64,000 bases of DNA, from positions 1 through 64,000 of the forward strand of contig CAWJKG010000006.1 in the NCBI GenBank assembly GCA_963843365.1, read 5' to 3'. The stretch comes from Bog-473 sp963843365 (lineage in GTDB: Bacteria; Actinomycetota; Acidimicrobiia; Acidimicrobiales; RAAP-2). Made by a program: the position numbers and the translations under genes. Below the pieces are notes generated by a model. It had not been told where the DNA came from and searched no databases. It saw only the letters and a list, made by a program, of their open reading frames with translations. How positions within the stretch are numbered: the first letter of the stretch is position 1; each line of letters starts with the position of its first letter. Of the stretch, positions 1 to 9,033 are shown piece by piece.

Positions 1-855
1 GCGTGCGGCGCTGTCGTCGGCGAACTGCGTGTCCCGGCGGACGACCTGCACCCAGCTGCCGGCGTCGAGGAGAGCGAACAGTTTGACCGCCGTGCCGTCC
101 GCCCAGGCCCGCACCGAGGCCCAGCGGGCATGCACCGCCGCCGCCGCCTCGGCGATCAGGATCCCGAACGCCGCGCCGGAGGCACCGAAGCCGGCCGCCA
201 CCAGCGCCACCACGGCGACCACCCGGACGCCGATCTCGACCAGCAGGTTGACGGCCAGCGGCCGGTAGGACCGGTGGGCCTGCAGAAGGCCCCGGTCGAG
301 CGAGAGCAAGACGAAGAAGCCGGCCGCCGTGAGGATGGCGGCGATGCCGATGCCGCTCTGTTGGTTGAGCAGCACGGCCAGGCCGTGCCGGCTGGCGAAG
401 ACCACCGCCGCCCAGACCAGGACGAGCAGGGTGCACCGGCGGTGCACCCTGCCGGCCCAACGGCGGACGAGGTGTCCGCTGCCGTCCTCGTGCCACACGG
501 TCACGCGCCGCACCACCGCCACCACGACGGCCGAGCCCGGCATGGAGAGGATCAGGTAGAGCCCCGTCAACTGATTGAGGACGCCGTAGCCGTGCGGGGT
601 GAGGAGCCGGGCGAGCGCCACCGTGAGGACGACGGCGGCGCCGTTCGCCAACACGGCGGCGGCGGCGAGCGGGCTGACCTGCAGCAGGCCGGCCCGCATG
701 GAATCACCGGGCCCCTTCTCCTCTTCGACGAGGAGCTCGGCCCCCAGGTTGGGCCCGGTGGGCGCGAACGCCATGGCGGTCGGCACCGCCTCGACCACGA
801 CCTCGGCGGCAGGGGTCTCGTCGTCGGGCGCCGACGCGACCTCGGGATCGATCAC
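1..855 (-). CDS. Polysaccharide flippase-like membrane protein (C-terminus beyond window)
   Basis: This gene reads leftwards from a GTG at 855 and leaves the window at base 1 with 285 codons open. The first 60 or so residues are soluble and acidic. Hydrophobic segments then begin near residue 61, and the stretch LTPHGYGVLNQLTGLYLI (about 85-102) resembles the first helices of Wzx/MATE-type exporters of lipid-linked saccharides. The GTG overlaps the TGA of the upstream SGNH gene as GTGA, which supports this start and suggests translational coupling. The function of moving lipid-linked glycans across the membrane is inferred from fold type and from the glycan genes around it. The substrate cannot be read from the sequence. 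Confidence 0.6.
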   Translation of the reverse strand, partial: MIDPEVASAPDDETPAAEVVVEAVPTAMAFAPTGPNLGAELLVEEEKGPGDSMRAGLLQVSPLAAAAVLANGAAVVLTVALARLLTPHGYGVLNQLTGLYLILSMPGSAVVVAVVRRVTVWHEDGSGHLVRRWAGRVHRRCTLLVLVWAAVVFASRHGLAVLLNQQSGIGIAAILTAAGFFVLLSLDRGLLQAHRSYRPLAVNLLVEIGVRVVAVVALVAAGFGASGAAFGILIAEAAAAVHARWASVRAWADGTAVKLFALLDAGSWVQVVRRDTQFADDSAAR

Positions 856-1850
856 ACGCCGGCCTTCGCCGCCGTTTCGTCTTCCATGCCGATCTTGTCG
901 ACCGCCGGCAGGATCTCCCGTTGCAGCCACTGGCCTCCGGCGAGGCTGACGTGGATGCCGTCGGTGTAGCGCACCCGGACCCCGTCGACCGTGGACGTGT
1001 AGGTGCCGCCCGGGCCCAGCATCTTGTTGAGGTCGATCACGCTGACGCCGTCAGCCCGCTGGGACCGGGCCACCTGCTCCACGACCGCGTTGTAGGCGCG
1101 GGCGCGGGCGGGGTCGTTCTCCGCGAAGGGGACGCCGTCGAGCTGGCGCTGACTGGGGTCGATGTAGGGCATGGTGAACAGCACCACTCTGGCACCAACC
1201 GAGTGGAAGATGGCGATGGCGCTGTCCAGATCGGCGCGCAGGTGGTCGTCCCATTGCGGCTCGCCCACGTGGACCCAGCGTCCGTCGAGGAGATGGTCGG
1301 CGACCTCCCAGCGGCCCAGCCCGAGCGCCACCACCTGGGGTCGCTGGCTCTCCATCAGTTGCAGCCACGTCGTCTGCCAGCCCACGCAACCCTGGGTCGC
1401 CGGGCCGACGGCGTCGGAGGTGACCACCTGGAGTTGGGGGTCGAGGTCACATCCGATGGTGGCGTCGTCGGCCACCGAGACCCCGTAGGAGGACTGGGCG
1501 TCCTCCGACAGCCCCATACCCAGGGTCATGGCGACGGAGTCGCCCAGGATCAGCAGGCGGACGGGGTGGGCGCCGAAGGCGCCGGCCCGGCTCAGGGCCG
1601 AATGCTCTGCCGAGGTCAGGCCCAGCGCCAACGGCTGCTCTGCACGGGCCCCGCCGGTGGGGCCGGCCGCCGACGCGGTCCGGTGGTGCGACGGTGGGGT
1701 GGCGGAGGCGGGGACGGCCACGGCAGCCCCGGCGAGTGTCAGCACGCCCGCCACGCCGCACAGAGCCCACCCAGCCGATCGCCTCAGGATCCCCACGGTC
1801 CTCCTCGCTGATGGACGCAGCGGGCCGCACGCCCGGCGCGGACGATTCAT
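852..1850 (-). CDS. Secreted SGNH/GDSL-family hydrolase or O-acyltransferase-type domain protein
   Basis: The protein has 332 residues. A basic N-terminus and a hydrophobic stretch at about 28-50 ending ASA form a signal peptide or anchor. Block I is ILGDSVAMTLG with the probable nucleophile Ser105, and block V is DGIHVS with Asp297 and His300, so the three catalytic residues expected of SGNH enzymes are present. The layout resembles the free-standing version of the SGNH domain found at the C-terminus of OafA-type acyltransferases, so it may esterify or de-esterify a cell-surface glycan. Its stop overlaps the start of the downstream flippase-like gene, which fits that role. The actual substrate is unknown. 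Confidence 0.75.
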   Translation of the reverse strand: MNRPRRACGPLRPSARRTVGILRRSAGWALCGVAGVLTLAGAAVAVPASATPPSHHRTASAAGPTGGARAEQPLALGLTSAEHSALSRAGAFGAHPVRLLILGDSVAMTLGMGLSEDAQSSYGVSVADDATIGCDLDPQLQVVTSDAVGPATQGCVGWQTTWLQLMESQRPQVVALGLGRWEVADHLLDGRWVHVGEPQWDDHLRADLDSAIAIFHSVGARVVLFTMPYIDPSQRQLDGVPFAENDPARARAYNAVVEQVARSQRADGVSVIDLNKMLGPGGTYTSTVDGVRVRYTDGIHVSLAGGQWLQREILPAVDKIGMEDETAAKAGV

Positions 1851-1914
1851 GACGGCGCCCTCCGGGCTGGTGTCGGCCCGAGGAGGCCCTCAGTTGACAA
1901 TTTTCCCGCCACGC

Positions 1915-3954
1915 TCAGGGGTGCGCCAGGGCCAGAAGGCCTACGCAGAGAGGGGCTTTGAGGGTGGTCGTGACCCGCCCCGACCTTTCCTCCGCCTTCC
2001 GCGTGCAGGCGCCGAGCACGTCGCTGCCCGTGCGCAAGGGAGGGGTGGTGTCGGCCCGGACGTGGTGCCAGACCCAGGCGCCGGCCTCGACCTGGGGCAG
2101 ACGGCCCAGCGCCGCCGTCATGAAGGCGGCGGCGTAGACCGGGTCCTGGCCCTGCTGCAGCTTCGGAGCCGCCGGGTCGGTCGAGATCACGACGCTGTCC
2201 ACCTGCCAGACGCGCAGCGCCTGGCGGACGGCGGCGTACTGCGCCGGCGTCCCGGTGGGGCTCGGGAGGTCGTAATTGAACGTCAGTTGCGTGAGGACAC
2301 GGAAGCCGCCCGCGGCCGCGCCGGCACGCGACAGCACCCCCTGGGGGCCCCCGCCGCCGGCCTGGCTGTAGTGCATGCGGTCGACGGCCTGCCAGGCCAT
2401 GGCCGCCTGGATCCCGGTGAAGGGGGCCGGATACGACAGGAGCACCTGCCCCGGCGGCAGCGTCGGCGCCACCTCGGTGTACCAGCGGGGCAGGAAGACC
2501 GGCGTCATGGCGAAGGGGAGCCGGGTCCCGAAGGTCACGCCCATGGGCACCAGCGCCACGGCGGCGACCGCCACCGCGCTCACGGCGCCCCGCCAGTTCG
2601 GCGCCCAGGCATGCACGCGGTCGAGCACGACCGCGAGCATCACCGCGGCGGCCAGAAAGCCGACGGCCATGAAGCGCTGCACGATCACGTTCTCCATCAG
2701 CGGGATGTGGGCGAACAGGCCGGCCACCTCCCACCACTGGCCCCGCCGGTCCCCCAGCGCGAAGAGCGCGCAGAGCGCCAGGACGAAGGCGAAGAACCAC
2801 AGGCGCCGGTCCCGCCGGAAGGCCAGCAGGCCCCCGACGAGCACCGCGAGGAACCCCCAGCCGAGGTACCCCGAAGAACCCAGCTGCGGGCCCGAGTACC
2901 CGCCGAGGAGGAGGAAGACGTTCGAGCCCTGGACGTAATGGGGCGACACGTAGTTGGCGGGGACGTATCCCCCGATCGCCGCGATGTTGGGCCAGATGCT
3001 GCCGGAGAGGTGTCCCGGGCCGTCGAGCGCGAACCACAGTGGCCAGGCCAGCAGCACGGTCCCGACGCCGGCGCCGACGCCGAGGCCGGCCGCCGCATGG
3101 CCGGCGCGCCGGCGCACCTCGTCCCTCTCGGTCAGCCACCCGAAGACGACCAGCACCACGAGGGCGATCACCACGACGATGGCGGCGATGACCAAGAGCT
3201 CGGTGGAGAGGAAGAACTGCACCCACACCAGCAGGCCGAGGAGCACGCCGGACCACACGACGCTGTGCCGCTGGCGCACGACGATCTCGTCGAGCGCAAT
3301 GAGGATGAGCGGCAGCACCATGAGCGCGGCCGTCATGAGGTGTGCGCCCTCCAGGCTGGTCAGCACGAAGGGCGAGAAGCCGTAGAGGAGGCCGCCGAGG
3401 AAGGCCGCCGGGGTCCAGGGCGCCCAGCGCCGGATGGCGATGAACGCCGTGTAGGCGCTGAGCGCGGGCGCCACCGTGGCGGCCACGTTGAGCGAGGCCA
3501 CGGGCCCCCAGATCCACGTGACCGGGGCCAGCGGGATGCTCATCCCCGTCACCGACGTCTGGGCCAGCAGGTTGATGCCGCCAGGATGGAAGAGCGCCGT
3601 GGAGAAGAAGGGGTTGTGCCCGTGCGCCAGCGCGGTGGCGGGCCACTGGAAGAACCAGAGGAAGAGGGCGGGATCCCCGCAGCCGCAGAGCGTGTTGGTG
3701 GTGCCGCCCGCCGTCCAGGCGTGCACCCAGAGGGCGAAGCCGAGGGCGAGATAGATCAGGCCGACCGTGAGGAGGGTCATCCACCGGCGCCACCATCGGG
3801 TCCCCCGCCGCTCCCCTTCGGCCTCGCCGGGCGGTTCGCGGTCGGTCCGCTCCGGCGCCTCGGTACCTGCGCGCGCGGGCGCCCGGTCAGCCAGCGTCGA
3901 AGGCACTTGCGCCGGCGGCCGTCGCCGGAGTGCGCCGGGGCAGGACCGGTGCAT
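1915..3954 (-). CDS. Large polytopic membrane protein, GT-C glycosyltransferase-like
   Basis: Up to 679 residues: a charged N-terminal segment of about 58 residues, a dozen or so hydrophobic helices and a soluble C-terminal domain. Near the first outer loop is GCGDPALFLWFFQWPATALA followed by FHPGGINLLAQTS. This arrangement (acidic residue in the first loop, HPGG motif) occurs in GT-C-like membrane proteins that use polyprenyl-linked sugars. The ATG at 3954 would overlap the upstream flavoprotein gene by 68 bases. A GTG at 3906 (20-base overlap) or an ATG at 3780 just before the first helix are alternatives. It lies in the envelope glycan cluster, so sugar transfer on the outer face is the inferred role. 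I recognise no named family member. Confidence 0.65.
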   Translation of the reverse strand: MHRSCPGALRRRPPAQVPSTLADRAPARAGTEAPERTDREPPGEAEGERRGTRWWRRWMTLLTVGLIYLALGFALWVHAWTAGGTTNTLCGCGDPALFLWFFQWPATALAHGHNPFFSTALFHPGGINLLAQTSVTGMSIPLAPVTWIWGPVASLNVAATVAPALSAYTAFIAIRRWAPWTPAAFLGGLLYGFSPFVLTSLEGAHLMTAALMVLPLILIALDEIVVRQRHSVVWSGVLLGLLVWVQFFLSTELLVIAAIVVVIALVVLVVFGWLTERDEVRRRAGHAAAGLGVGAGVGTVLLAWPLWFALDGPGHLSGSIWPNIAAIGGYVPANYVSPHYVQGSNVFLLLGGYSGPQLGSSGYLGWGFLAVLVGGLLAFRRDRRLWFFAFVLALCALFALGDRRGQWWEVAGLFAHIPLMENVIVQRFMAVGFLAAAVMLAVVLDRVHAWAPNWRGAVSAVAVAAVALVPMGVTFGTRLPFAMTPVFLPRWYTEVAPTLPPGQVLLSYPAPFTGIQAAMAWQAVDRMHYSQAGGGGPQGVLSRAGAAAGGFRVLTQLTFNYDLPSPTGTPAQYAAVRQALRVWQVDSVVISTDPAAPKLQQGQDPVYAAAFMTAALGRLPQVEAGAWVWHHVRADTTPPLRTGSDVLGACTRKAEERSGRVTTTLKAPLCVGLLALAHP

Positions 3955-5383
3955 CGCGTCCGGTCGACCCCGACTCGTGGTATTCCTCTTCGACGTTGAC
4001 CGACCAGATGTCGTGGGTCGCGCCGTACATGTTGTCCACCGTCAGCATGGCGGTGTACATGGAGTGGTCCTGGTTGTTGTACTTGTGCATCCCGTTGCGT
4101 CCCACCGGGTGGATGTTCGGGGCCTCCGTCTCGATCCACTTGCGGATGGTCCCGACGTTCTCCTTGTAGGCGAAGTCGTAGTACGGGTACGCCTTGGGGA
4201 CGCGCACGACGTAGCCGCGCTCGACGTCGCCCTCCGCGGCCAGCCCGAGTGAGATGAGCTCTCGCGTCCCCAGGGCGATGAGGTCGGCGTCGGGTGTGTT
4301 CCACATGGCGTCGCCCTCGAACACGAAGTACTCGAGGCCGAGGCAGGTGCGCCCGTCCTTGACCAGGTACGGCGACCACGACCCGTAGTTCTGAATGCGC
4401 CCCACCTCGACATCGGTGGCGTGGATGTAGATCCAGTTGTCAGGGAAGCTGCGCGACTCGGGCACCACGAGCGCCACTGTGAGGTAGTCGCGGTAGTGCA
4501 GGTCGTCGGCCGCCGCCACGACTTCCGGCGGCGGTGGCGGCGTGATGGTGTGCACGAGCTCGCGCATCGGCATGGTCGACACGACATGAGAGGCCGGCAC
4601 CGTGTGCTCCGCGCCCCCTTGGCGGTAGGTGGCGGCGACGGCGCGGCCGCGCTCGACCGCGATGCCGGTCAGCCGCGCCCCCAACTCCAGCGTCCCCCCG
4701 GCGGCTTGCACCTTCTCCGCGCAGACCTCCCACATCATGCCGGGGCCGTACTTGGGGTACTGGAACTCCTCAATCAGGGTGGTGATGTCCGTCTGATTGC
4801 GTTTGGGGAGGATGGCGTTGACGACGGCCTTGCGCAGGTCGAGGTTCTTGACCCGTTGCGCCGCCCAGTCGGACGGCATGTCGGAGACGGGGACGCCCCA
4901 GACCTTCTCGGTGTAGGTCTTGAAGAACGTGCGGTAGAGCCGCCAGCCGAACCGCGCCACCAACCAGTTCTCGTAGTTGGACTCGTCCTTGGGCGGGCGG
5001 ATGCGGGCCCAGAGGTAGGAGAAACCGCACAGGATGGCCTCCCAGAGCCCCAGGTTGCGCAGGGCGTTGAGGGCCTTGAGCGGGTAGTCGTAGAACTTGC
5101 CCTGGTAGTAGATGCGGCTCATGCGGGGCCGGAGCATGAAGTCGCCCTCCGGCAGGATCTCGTGCCAGAGTGCCTCCACCTCGGGGACCTTGGTGAAGAA
5201 CCGGTGTCCACCCAGGTCGAAGCGCCACCCGTCGCGCACCACCGTCCGGCTGATGCCGCCCACCACGTCGTCTGCCTCCAGCACGATGGGATGCGCACCC
5301 CGCTTGGTCAGGAGATACGCCGCCGTGAGGCCGCCCGGGCCCGCTCCGGCAATGACGACGGGCGCTTCAGCGGGGGTGCTCAC
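3887..5383 (-). CDS. FAD-dependent oxidoreductase, UDP-galactopyranose mutase/amine oxidase-like
   Basis: The protein has 498 residues from a GTG start. An N-terminal Rossmann motif (GAGPGGLTAAYLL, GxGxxG at 13-18) is followed by an acidic residue in LEADDVVGGIS, the classic FAD-binding pattern. Downstream motifs such as YEQ-like WLVARFGWRLYRTFFKTY, TEKVWGVPVSDMPSDWAAQR and DHSMYTAMLTVDNMYGA match the broad protoporphyrinogen-oxidase/UDP-galactopyranose-mutase group. UDP-galactofuranose synthesis would suit the neighbouring glycan genes, but many relatives have unknown substrates. It lies upstream of the GT-C-like gene and the two genes overlap, so they are probably co-transcribed. Confidence 0.75.
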   Translation of the reverse strand: MSTPAEAPVVIAGAGPGGLTAAYLLTKRGAHPIVLEADDVVGGISRTVVRDGWRFDLGGHRFFTKVPEVEALWHEILPEGDFMLRPRMSRIYYQGKFYDYPLKALNALRNLGLWEAILCGFSYLWARIRPPKDESNYENWLVARFGWRLYRTFFKTYTEKVWGVPVSDMPSDWAAQRVKNLDLRKAVVNAILPKRNQTDITTLIEEFQYPKYGPGMMWEVCAEKVQAAGGTLELGARLTGIAVERGRAVAATYRQGGAEHTVPASHVVSTMPMRELVHTITPPPPPEVVAAADDLHYRDYLTVALVVPESRSFPDNWIYIHATDVEVGRIQNYGSWSPYLVKDGRTCLGLEYFVFEGDAMWNTPDADLIALGTRELISLGLAAEGDVERGYVVRVPKAYPYYDFAYKENVGTIRKWIETEAPNIHPVGRNGMHKYNNQDHSMYTAMLTVDNMYGATHDIWSVNVEEEYHESGSTGRDAPVLPRRTPATAAGASAFDAG

Positions 5384-5471
5384 GAGGTAGGCAGGTTAGT
5401 GGACCCCCCAGGATGCCTCGGGGAGGGGGGCGGCGTTCCCGGTGCCGTCCAGCGTGCCTGCACCGACGCGA

Positions 5472-7070
5472 TCAGGAGGGTCCCCCGGTGGTGAACTCGG
5501 TCAGGTTCATCGGCTCGTAGTAGTACTTCTCGCGGGCGGTCACCACGTTGCGCCCGCCCCCGCCGTTCTTGGTCGCCACGTTGAGCAGGTCGGTGGCGAT
5601 CTGCTCGCACTTGACGCCGTACGTCTGGTACATCGACTGCCAGACGAACCAGACGCGGTGGGCGGTGCCCGCCTTCTGCACGAGGTCGTCGGCGAAGGCA
5701 TTGGGGTCGGCCGCATGCACGGCGTCGGCGTAGTCGACCCAGTCGACGATGGCCGGCCCCGTGCGGCGGGGGAACGTCAACATATCGTACCACGATGGAT
5801 CGTCGATCTGGCGGTAGACGGACGGACCCAGCTGGTCGGGACAGAATGCGATGACGTCGCCCGGCTTGGCCTGCGTGTTGATGGCCGCGGCCACCGCATT
5901 GGCCTGCGTGCGCTGGGTGGTCACGTTCTGGGCCGAGGAGATCAATCCCGCCACGACGGCCAACCCGACGACGATCACCCGCACGCGGGGATTCAGCAGT
6001 GTGGTCGTCCCGAGCGCGATGAGGAGGAGGAAGGGCAGGAATACCACTGCGGCGTAGCGGGAGGAGAACGCGCTCTGGGTGATGATGCCGCCGGCGATGG
6101 CGGCGAACAGCGTGCCCAGCACCACGAAGCCGAGGCTGCGGGCCCGCGGCCGCGTGCGCAGGTCGAGCTCGATGATGCGGCCGGAGCGGCCGATGCCGAA
6201 CACGGCCAGCGCCAGCATGGCGAAGTAGATGACGGCCAGCAGGCGGCCCTGGTTCGTGCCCGTCTGCAACGTCGAACCCTGGTTGTCGGTGAAGCCGGTC
6301 AGGGCGTTGATCACGGCCGAGAAGTTGGGCGGCGCCGCCCACGGCGTGCCGGTGTGCTTGGCCTGGTAGAGGAAGGTCGGGGCCCAGGGCACGAAGAGCA
6401 GGCAGCCGGCGGCGACCGCGAGGAGCGCGGCCCAGGGCGCGTCCTCGGGATGCCCGTGCCGGCGCGTGCGCACCACGGCCACGACCAGCCAGATGGCGAC
6501 CAGGGCGACGAGGTAGATCGACCAGTACTGCGTGTACAGCAGCGCCGCCGCGACGACGGCCACCGCCACCAGGTTCCCGGGGCGGGGACGGCTCACCGCG
6601 CGCGCCAGGGCCAGGTAGCCGCAGCCGGTCAGGAGGATGACCAAGGCGTACATGCGGGACTCGGTGGCGTAGTACACCGCGAAGGGTGCACTGGCGACGA
6701 GCACGAGCATCGTCCACGCCACCGCCCGGCCCCCGAGGCGCCGCCCGCAGAGCCAGGCGACGGGCAGGGTGATCGCGGCGATCACGCCGGAGAGGGACCG
6801 GACCGCCGCGTTGGACTGCCCGAAGAGCGCAATCCAGAAGTGCAGCAGGTAGTAGTAGAGCGGCGGTGCCCCGTCGTGCTTCAGCGCATCGGGGATGTCG
6901 TGCAACGGGAGGCGGGCGATGTTGACGGTGAGGGCCTCGTCGAGCCAGAGGCCCGACCGGGTCCAGAAGCGGAGGAGCAGCCCGGCGGCGACCACCGCTC
7001 CCACGGCGATGCCGGCCACAACCCGCGTGCGGCCGGTGAGAGCGGGAACCTCCTCGGACATGGGCCGCAT
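5472..7070 (-). CDS. Polyprenyl-phosphate-sugar-dependent glycosyltransferase, ArnT/PMT-like GT-C
   Basis: The protein has 532 residues (529 if it starts at the ATG at 7061). After a short cytosolic stretch the first helix is followed by SGLWLDEALTVNIARLPL, with the acidic pair (Asp-Glu) typical of GT-C enzymes such as ArnT and protein O-mannosyltransferases. It then has DGAPPLYYYLLHFWIALFG and about ten further hydrophobic helices, ending in a soluble domain of about 140 residues. It probably transfers a sugar from a polyprenyl phosphate to an outer-face acceptor. It is the first gene of the minus-strand envelope cluster and diverges from the ABC transporter operon across 99 bases. Confidence 0.75.
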   Translation of the reverse strand: MRPMSEEVPALTGRTRVVAGIAVGAVVAAGLLLRFWTRSGLWLDEALTVNIARLPLHDIPDALKHDGAPPLYYYLLHFWIALFGQSNAAVRSLSGVIAAITLPVAWLCGRRLGGRAVAWTMLVLVASAPFAVYYATESRMYALVILLTGCGYLALARAVSRPRPGNLVAVAVVAAALLYTQYWSIYLVALVAIWLVVAVVRTRRHGHPEDAPWAALLAVAAGCLLFVPWAPTFLYQAKHTGTPWAAPPNFSAVINALTGFTDNQGSTLQTGTNQGRLLAVIYFAMLALAVFGIGRSGRIIELDLRTRPRARSLGFVVLGTLFAAIAGGIITQSAFSSRYAAVVFLPFLLLIALGTTTLLNPRVRVIVVGLAVVAGLISSAQNVTTQRTQANAVAAAINTQAKPGDVIAFCPDQLGPSVYRQIDDPSWYDMLTFPRRTGPAIVDWVDYADAVHAADPNAFADDLVQKAGTAHRVWFVWQSMYQTYGVKCEQIATDLLNVATKNGGGGRNVVTAREKYYYEPMNLTEFTTGGPS

Positions 7071-7169
7071 GGTAGGACAAGGGGCCTGCGGTCTAGGATC
7101 ATCCGCCGCCGAGGGAGGGCGGCGTCAGGGGAAGGGAATCGACACAGCGAAAGGGGGGAAAGGGGCGCC
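7071..7169. promoter_or_regulatory. Divergent intergenic region between GT-C gene and peptide transporter
   Basis: This 99-base gap must hold promoters for both directions. It contains an inverted repeat, cgccgcc at 7104-7110 and ggcggcg at 7118-7124 around a seven-base loop, and a purine-rich run at 7151-7165 that serves as the ribosome binding site of the transporter gene. No clear -35/-10 pair is visible. Any operator role of the inverted repeat is speculative. Confidence 0.35.
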
Positions 7170-8117
7170 GTGACCCGTTACATCGCCAAGCGGCTGGTGC
7201 TGCTCGTCATCATCATCATCTTCGTGTCGATCGCCACCTTCTTCCTGGTCCATCTCCTCCCGGGCAACCCCACCGACACCATCCTCGGGCCCAACGCCAC
7301 CGCACAGAACGTGGCCACGCTGAACCGCCAACTCGGCTTGGACAAGCCGCTCTGGCAGCAGTACTTCATCTGGATCGGCCACGTGTTCGAGGGGAACCTG
7401 GGGCAGTCCTACACGACGCACCAGTCCACGGCGACCATCATCTCCCAGTCGTTCCCGATCGACCTGGAGCTGATCATCTTCTCGCAGATCATCGCCTTCG
7501 CCATCGCCTTCCCCATGGCCATGCACTCGGCGCGGCGCCCGAACGGGCTGTTCGACCAGGCCTCGAACAGCACCACCTTCGCCATGTTGGCGTTACCGCC
7601 CTTCGTCATCGCCCCGGTCCTCGTGCTCATCTTCGCGGTGCACTGGCACATCTTCCCGGGCCCGGCCTCCTACGTGCCCATAGGGCAGGACTTCTGGTCG
7701 AACATCCATACGATGCTGCTGCCCTCCATCGTGCTCGCCCTCGGCGGCATCGTGGTCTACTTCCGCCTGTTGCGGAACGACCTCATCTCGACCCTGCAGG
7801 AGGACTTCATCACCATGGCCCGGTCGAAAGGACTGTCCGACCGGCGCATCATGTGGCGCCATGCCCTCCGGCCCTCGTCCATCTCCCTGCTGGCGTCGGC
7901 CGGTGTGACCATCGGCAGCCTGATCGCCGGCACGTTCATCGTTGAACTGCTGTTGCAGATGCCGGGTCTCGGCTACCAGCTCATCTCGGCGGTCAACCAG
8001 GACGACTACACGGTGGTGCAGGGCATCACCCTGTTCGTCGCCGTGGCCATCGTGTTGATCAATTTCATCTTCGACTTCCTGTTCACCATCGTCGATCCGA
8101 GGATTGCCCGTGAGTAG
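7170..8117 (+). CDS. dppB: Peptide/nickel-type ABC transporter permease (DppB/OppB family)
   Basis: The protein has 315 residues from a GTG at 7170, preceded by AGGGGGGAAAGGGG. It opens with the family's N-terminal helix (TRYIAKRLVLLVIIIIF) and HLLPGNPTDTILG. The cytoplasmic EAA-type loop that contacts the ATPases is MARSKGLSDRRIMWRHALR, and the last periplasmic loop is the conserved MPGLGYQLISAV. It would form one half of the membrane channel for oligopeptides, dipeptides or similar solutes. It is the first gene of a four-gene operon with a permease partner and two ATPases. No solute-binding protein gene is adjacent, so the substrate cannot be inferred. Confidence 0.93.
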   Translation: MTRYIAKRLVLLVIIIIFVSIATFFLVHLLPGNPTDTILGPNATAQNVATLNRQLGLDKPLWQQYFIWIGHVFEGNLGQSYTTHQSTATIISQSFPIDLELIIFSQIIAFAIAFPMAMHSARRPNGLFDQASNSTTFAMLALPPFVIAPVLVLIFAVHWHIFPGPASYVPIGQDFWSNIHTMLLPSIVLALGGIVVYFRLLRNDLISTLQEDFITMARSKGLSDRRIMWRHALRPSSISLLASAGVTIGSLIAGTFIVELLLQMPGLGYQLISAVNQDDYTVVQGITLFVAVAIVLINFIFDFLFTIVDPRIARE

Positions 8118-9033
8118 CGTCAGCTTGACGAACCCGACCAACGAGGCCTTCGCCGACATCAAGGAGGAGATCCAGGCCGATGCGGCCGCGAATCCGACCG
8201 AGAAGAAGCTCGGCGTGCTCTTCTGGGTCTGTGTCGCGTGGATCGTCCTCGTCGCCCTGGCGGCAACCTTCGCCAATCTGCTGCCGCTGCCCAACCCGGA
8301 CTTGGGCAATTACAACAGCGTGCAGAACGCGGGCCCCGGGTGGGGCCATCTCCTCGGCACCGACGACCTCTACCGGGATATCTTCAGCCGTCTGATCTAC
8401 GGGGCACGGGTGTCCCTGGTGGTCGGCTTCGGCGGCGCGCTGATCGGCCTGCTCGTCGGTGGCATTCCGGCCATGATCTCGGCCTACCGTCGGGGTCGCA
8501 TCGACACCGCCCTCAACACGGGCTCCTACGTCGTGCTGGCCTTCCCCGCCATTGTCGCCGTCATCGCCATCGTGTCCTTCTGGGGCAAGTCACTGTTCAA
8601 GATCACGCTCGTCATCGGCCTCTTCGCCGCGCCCCTGATCTTCCGCGTCGTGCGCGCCTCGACGCTGTCGTACGCCACCCGCGACTTCGTGCTGGCCGCC
8701 AAGGCGCTCGGGGCGAGCGACACGCGCATCCTCTCCCGCGAGATCCTGCCCAACATCATGCCGACCATCGTCTCTTTCGGGTTGATCGCCGTCGCCACCA
8801 TCGTCGTCCTGGAGGGCTCGCTGGCCTTCCTCGGGCTCTCGGTGGCCCCACCGACGCCCAGCTGGGGCAACATGCTCAACGAGGGTTCCTCCCTGTTGAC
8901 CGGCGCCAAGGGCCAGACCAACCCCTGGCTGGTCATCTTTCCCGCCGCCGCCATGTTCCTCCTCCTCATCAGCCTGAACGTCGTCGCCGACAAGTTGCGG
9001 GCGTACTTCGACGTCTCGGACATCAAGCTGTGA
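8110..9033 (+). CDS. dppC: Peptide/nickel-type ABC transporter permease (DppC/OppC family)
   Basis: I choose the GTG at 8110, whose GTGAGTAG overlaps the stop of dppB. A TTG at 8104 would add two residues. The product is 307 residues. An N-terminal cytosolic tail is followed by a helix at about 40-62, a periplasmic segment with GTDDLYRDIFSRLIYGARVS (the canonical DppC motif after helix 1) and the EAA loop AAKALGASDTRILSREILPN. The final conserved stretch GLSVAPPTPSWGNMLNEG is typical of the family. It pairs with DppB to make the channel. Its stop overlaps the start of the ATPase gene as GTGA. Confidence 0.93.
   Translation: MSSVSLTNPTNEAFADIKEEIQADAAANPTEKKLGVLFWVCVAWIVLVALAATFANLLPLPNPDLGNYNSVQNAGPGWGHLLGTDDLYRDIFSRLIYGARVSLVVGFGGALIGLLVGGIPAMISAYRRGRIDTALNTGSYVVLAFPAIVAVIAIVSFWGKSLFKITLVIGLFAAPLIFRVVRASTLSYATRDFVLAAKALGASDTRILSREILPNIMPTIVSFGLIAVATIVVLEGSLAFLGLSVAPPTPSWGNMLNEGSSLLTGAKGQTNPWLVIFPAAAMFLLLISLNVVADKLRAYFDVSDIKL

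Noticed and set aside
1528..3999. An 823-codon plus-strand frame, and similar long plus-strand frames at 5442-7169 and 22.5-27 kb
   Set aside because: They oppose genes with clear motifs and show the biased composition typical of antisense frames in high-GC genomes.
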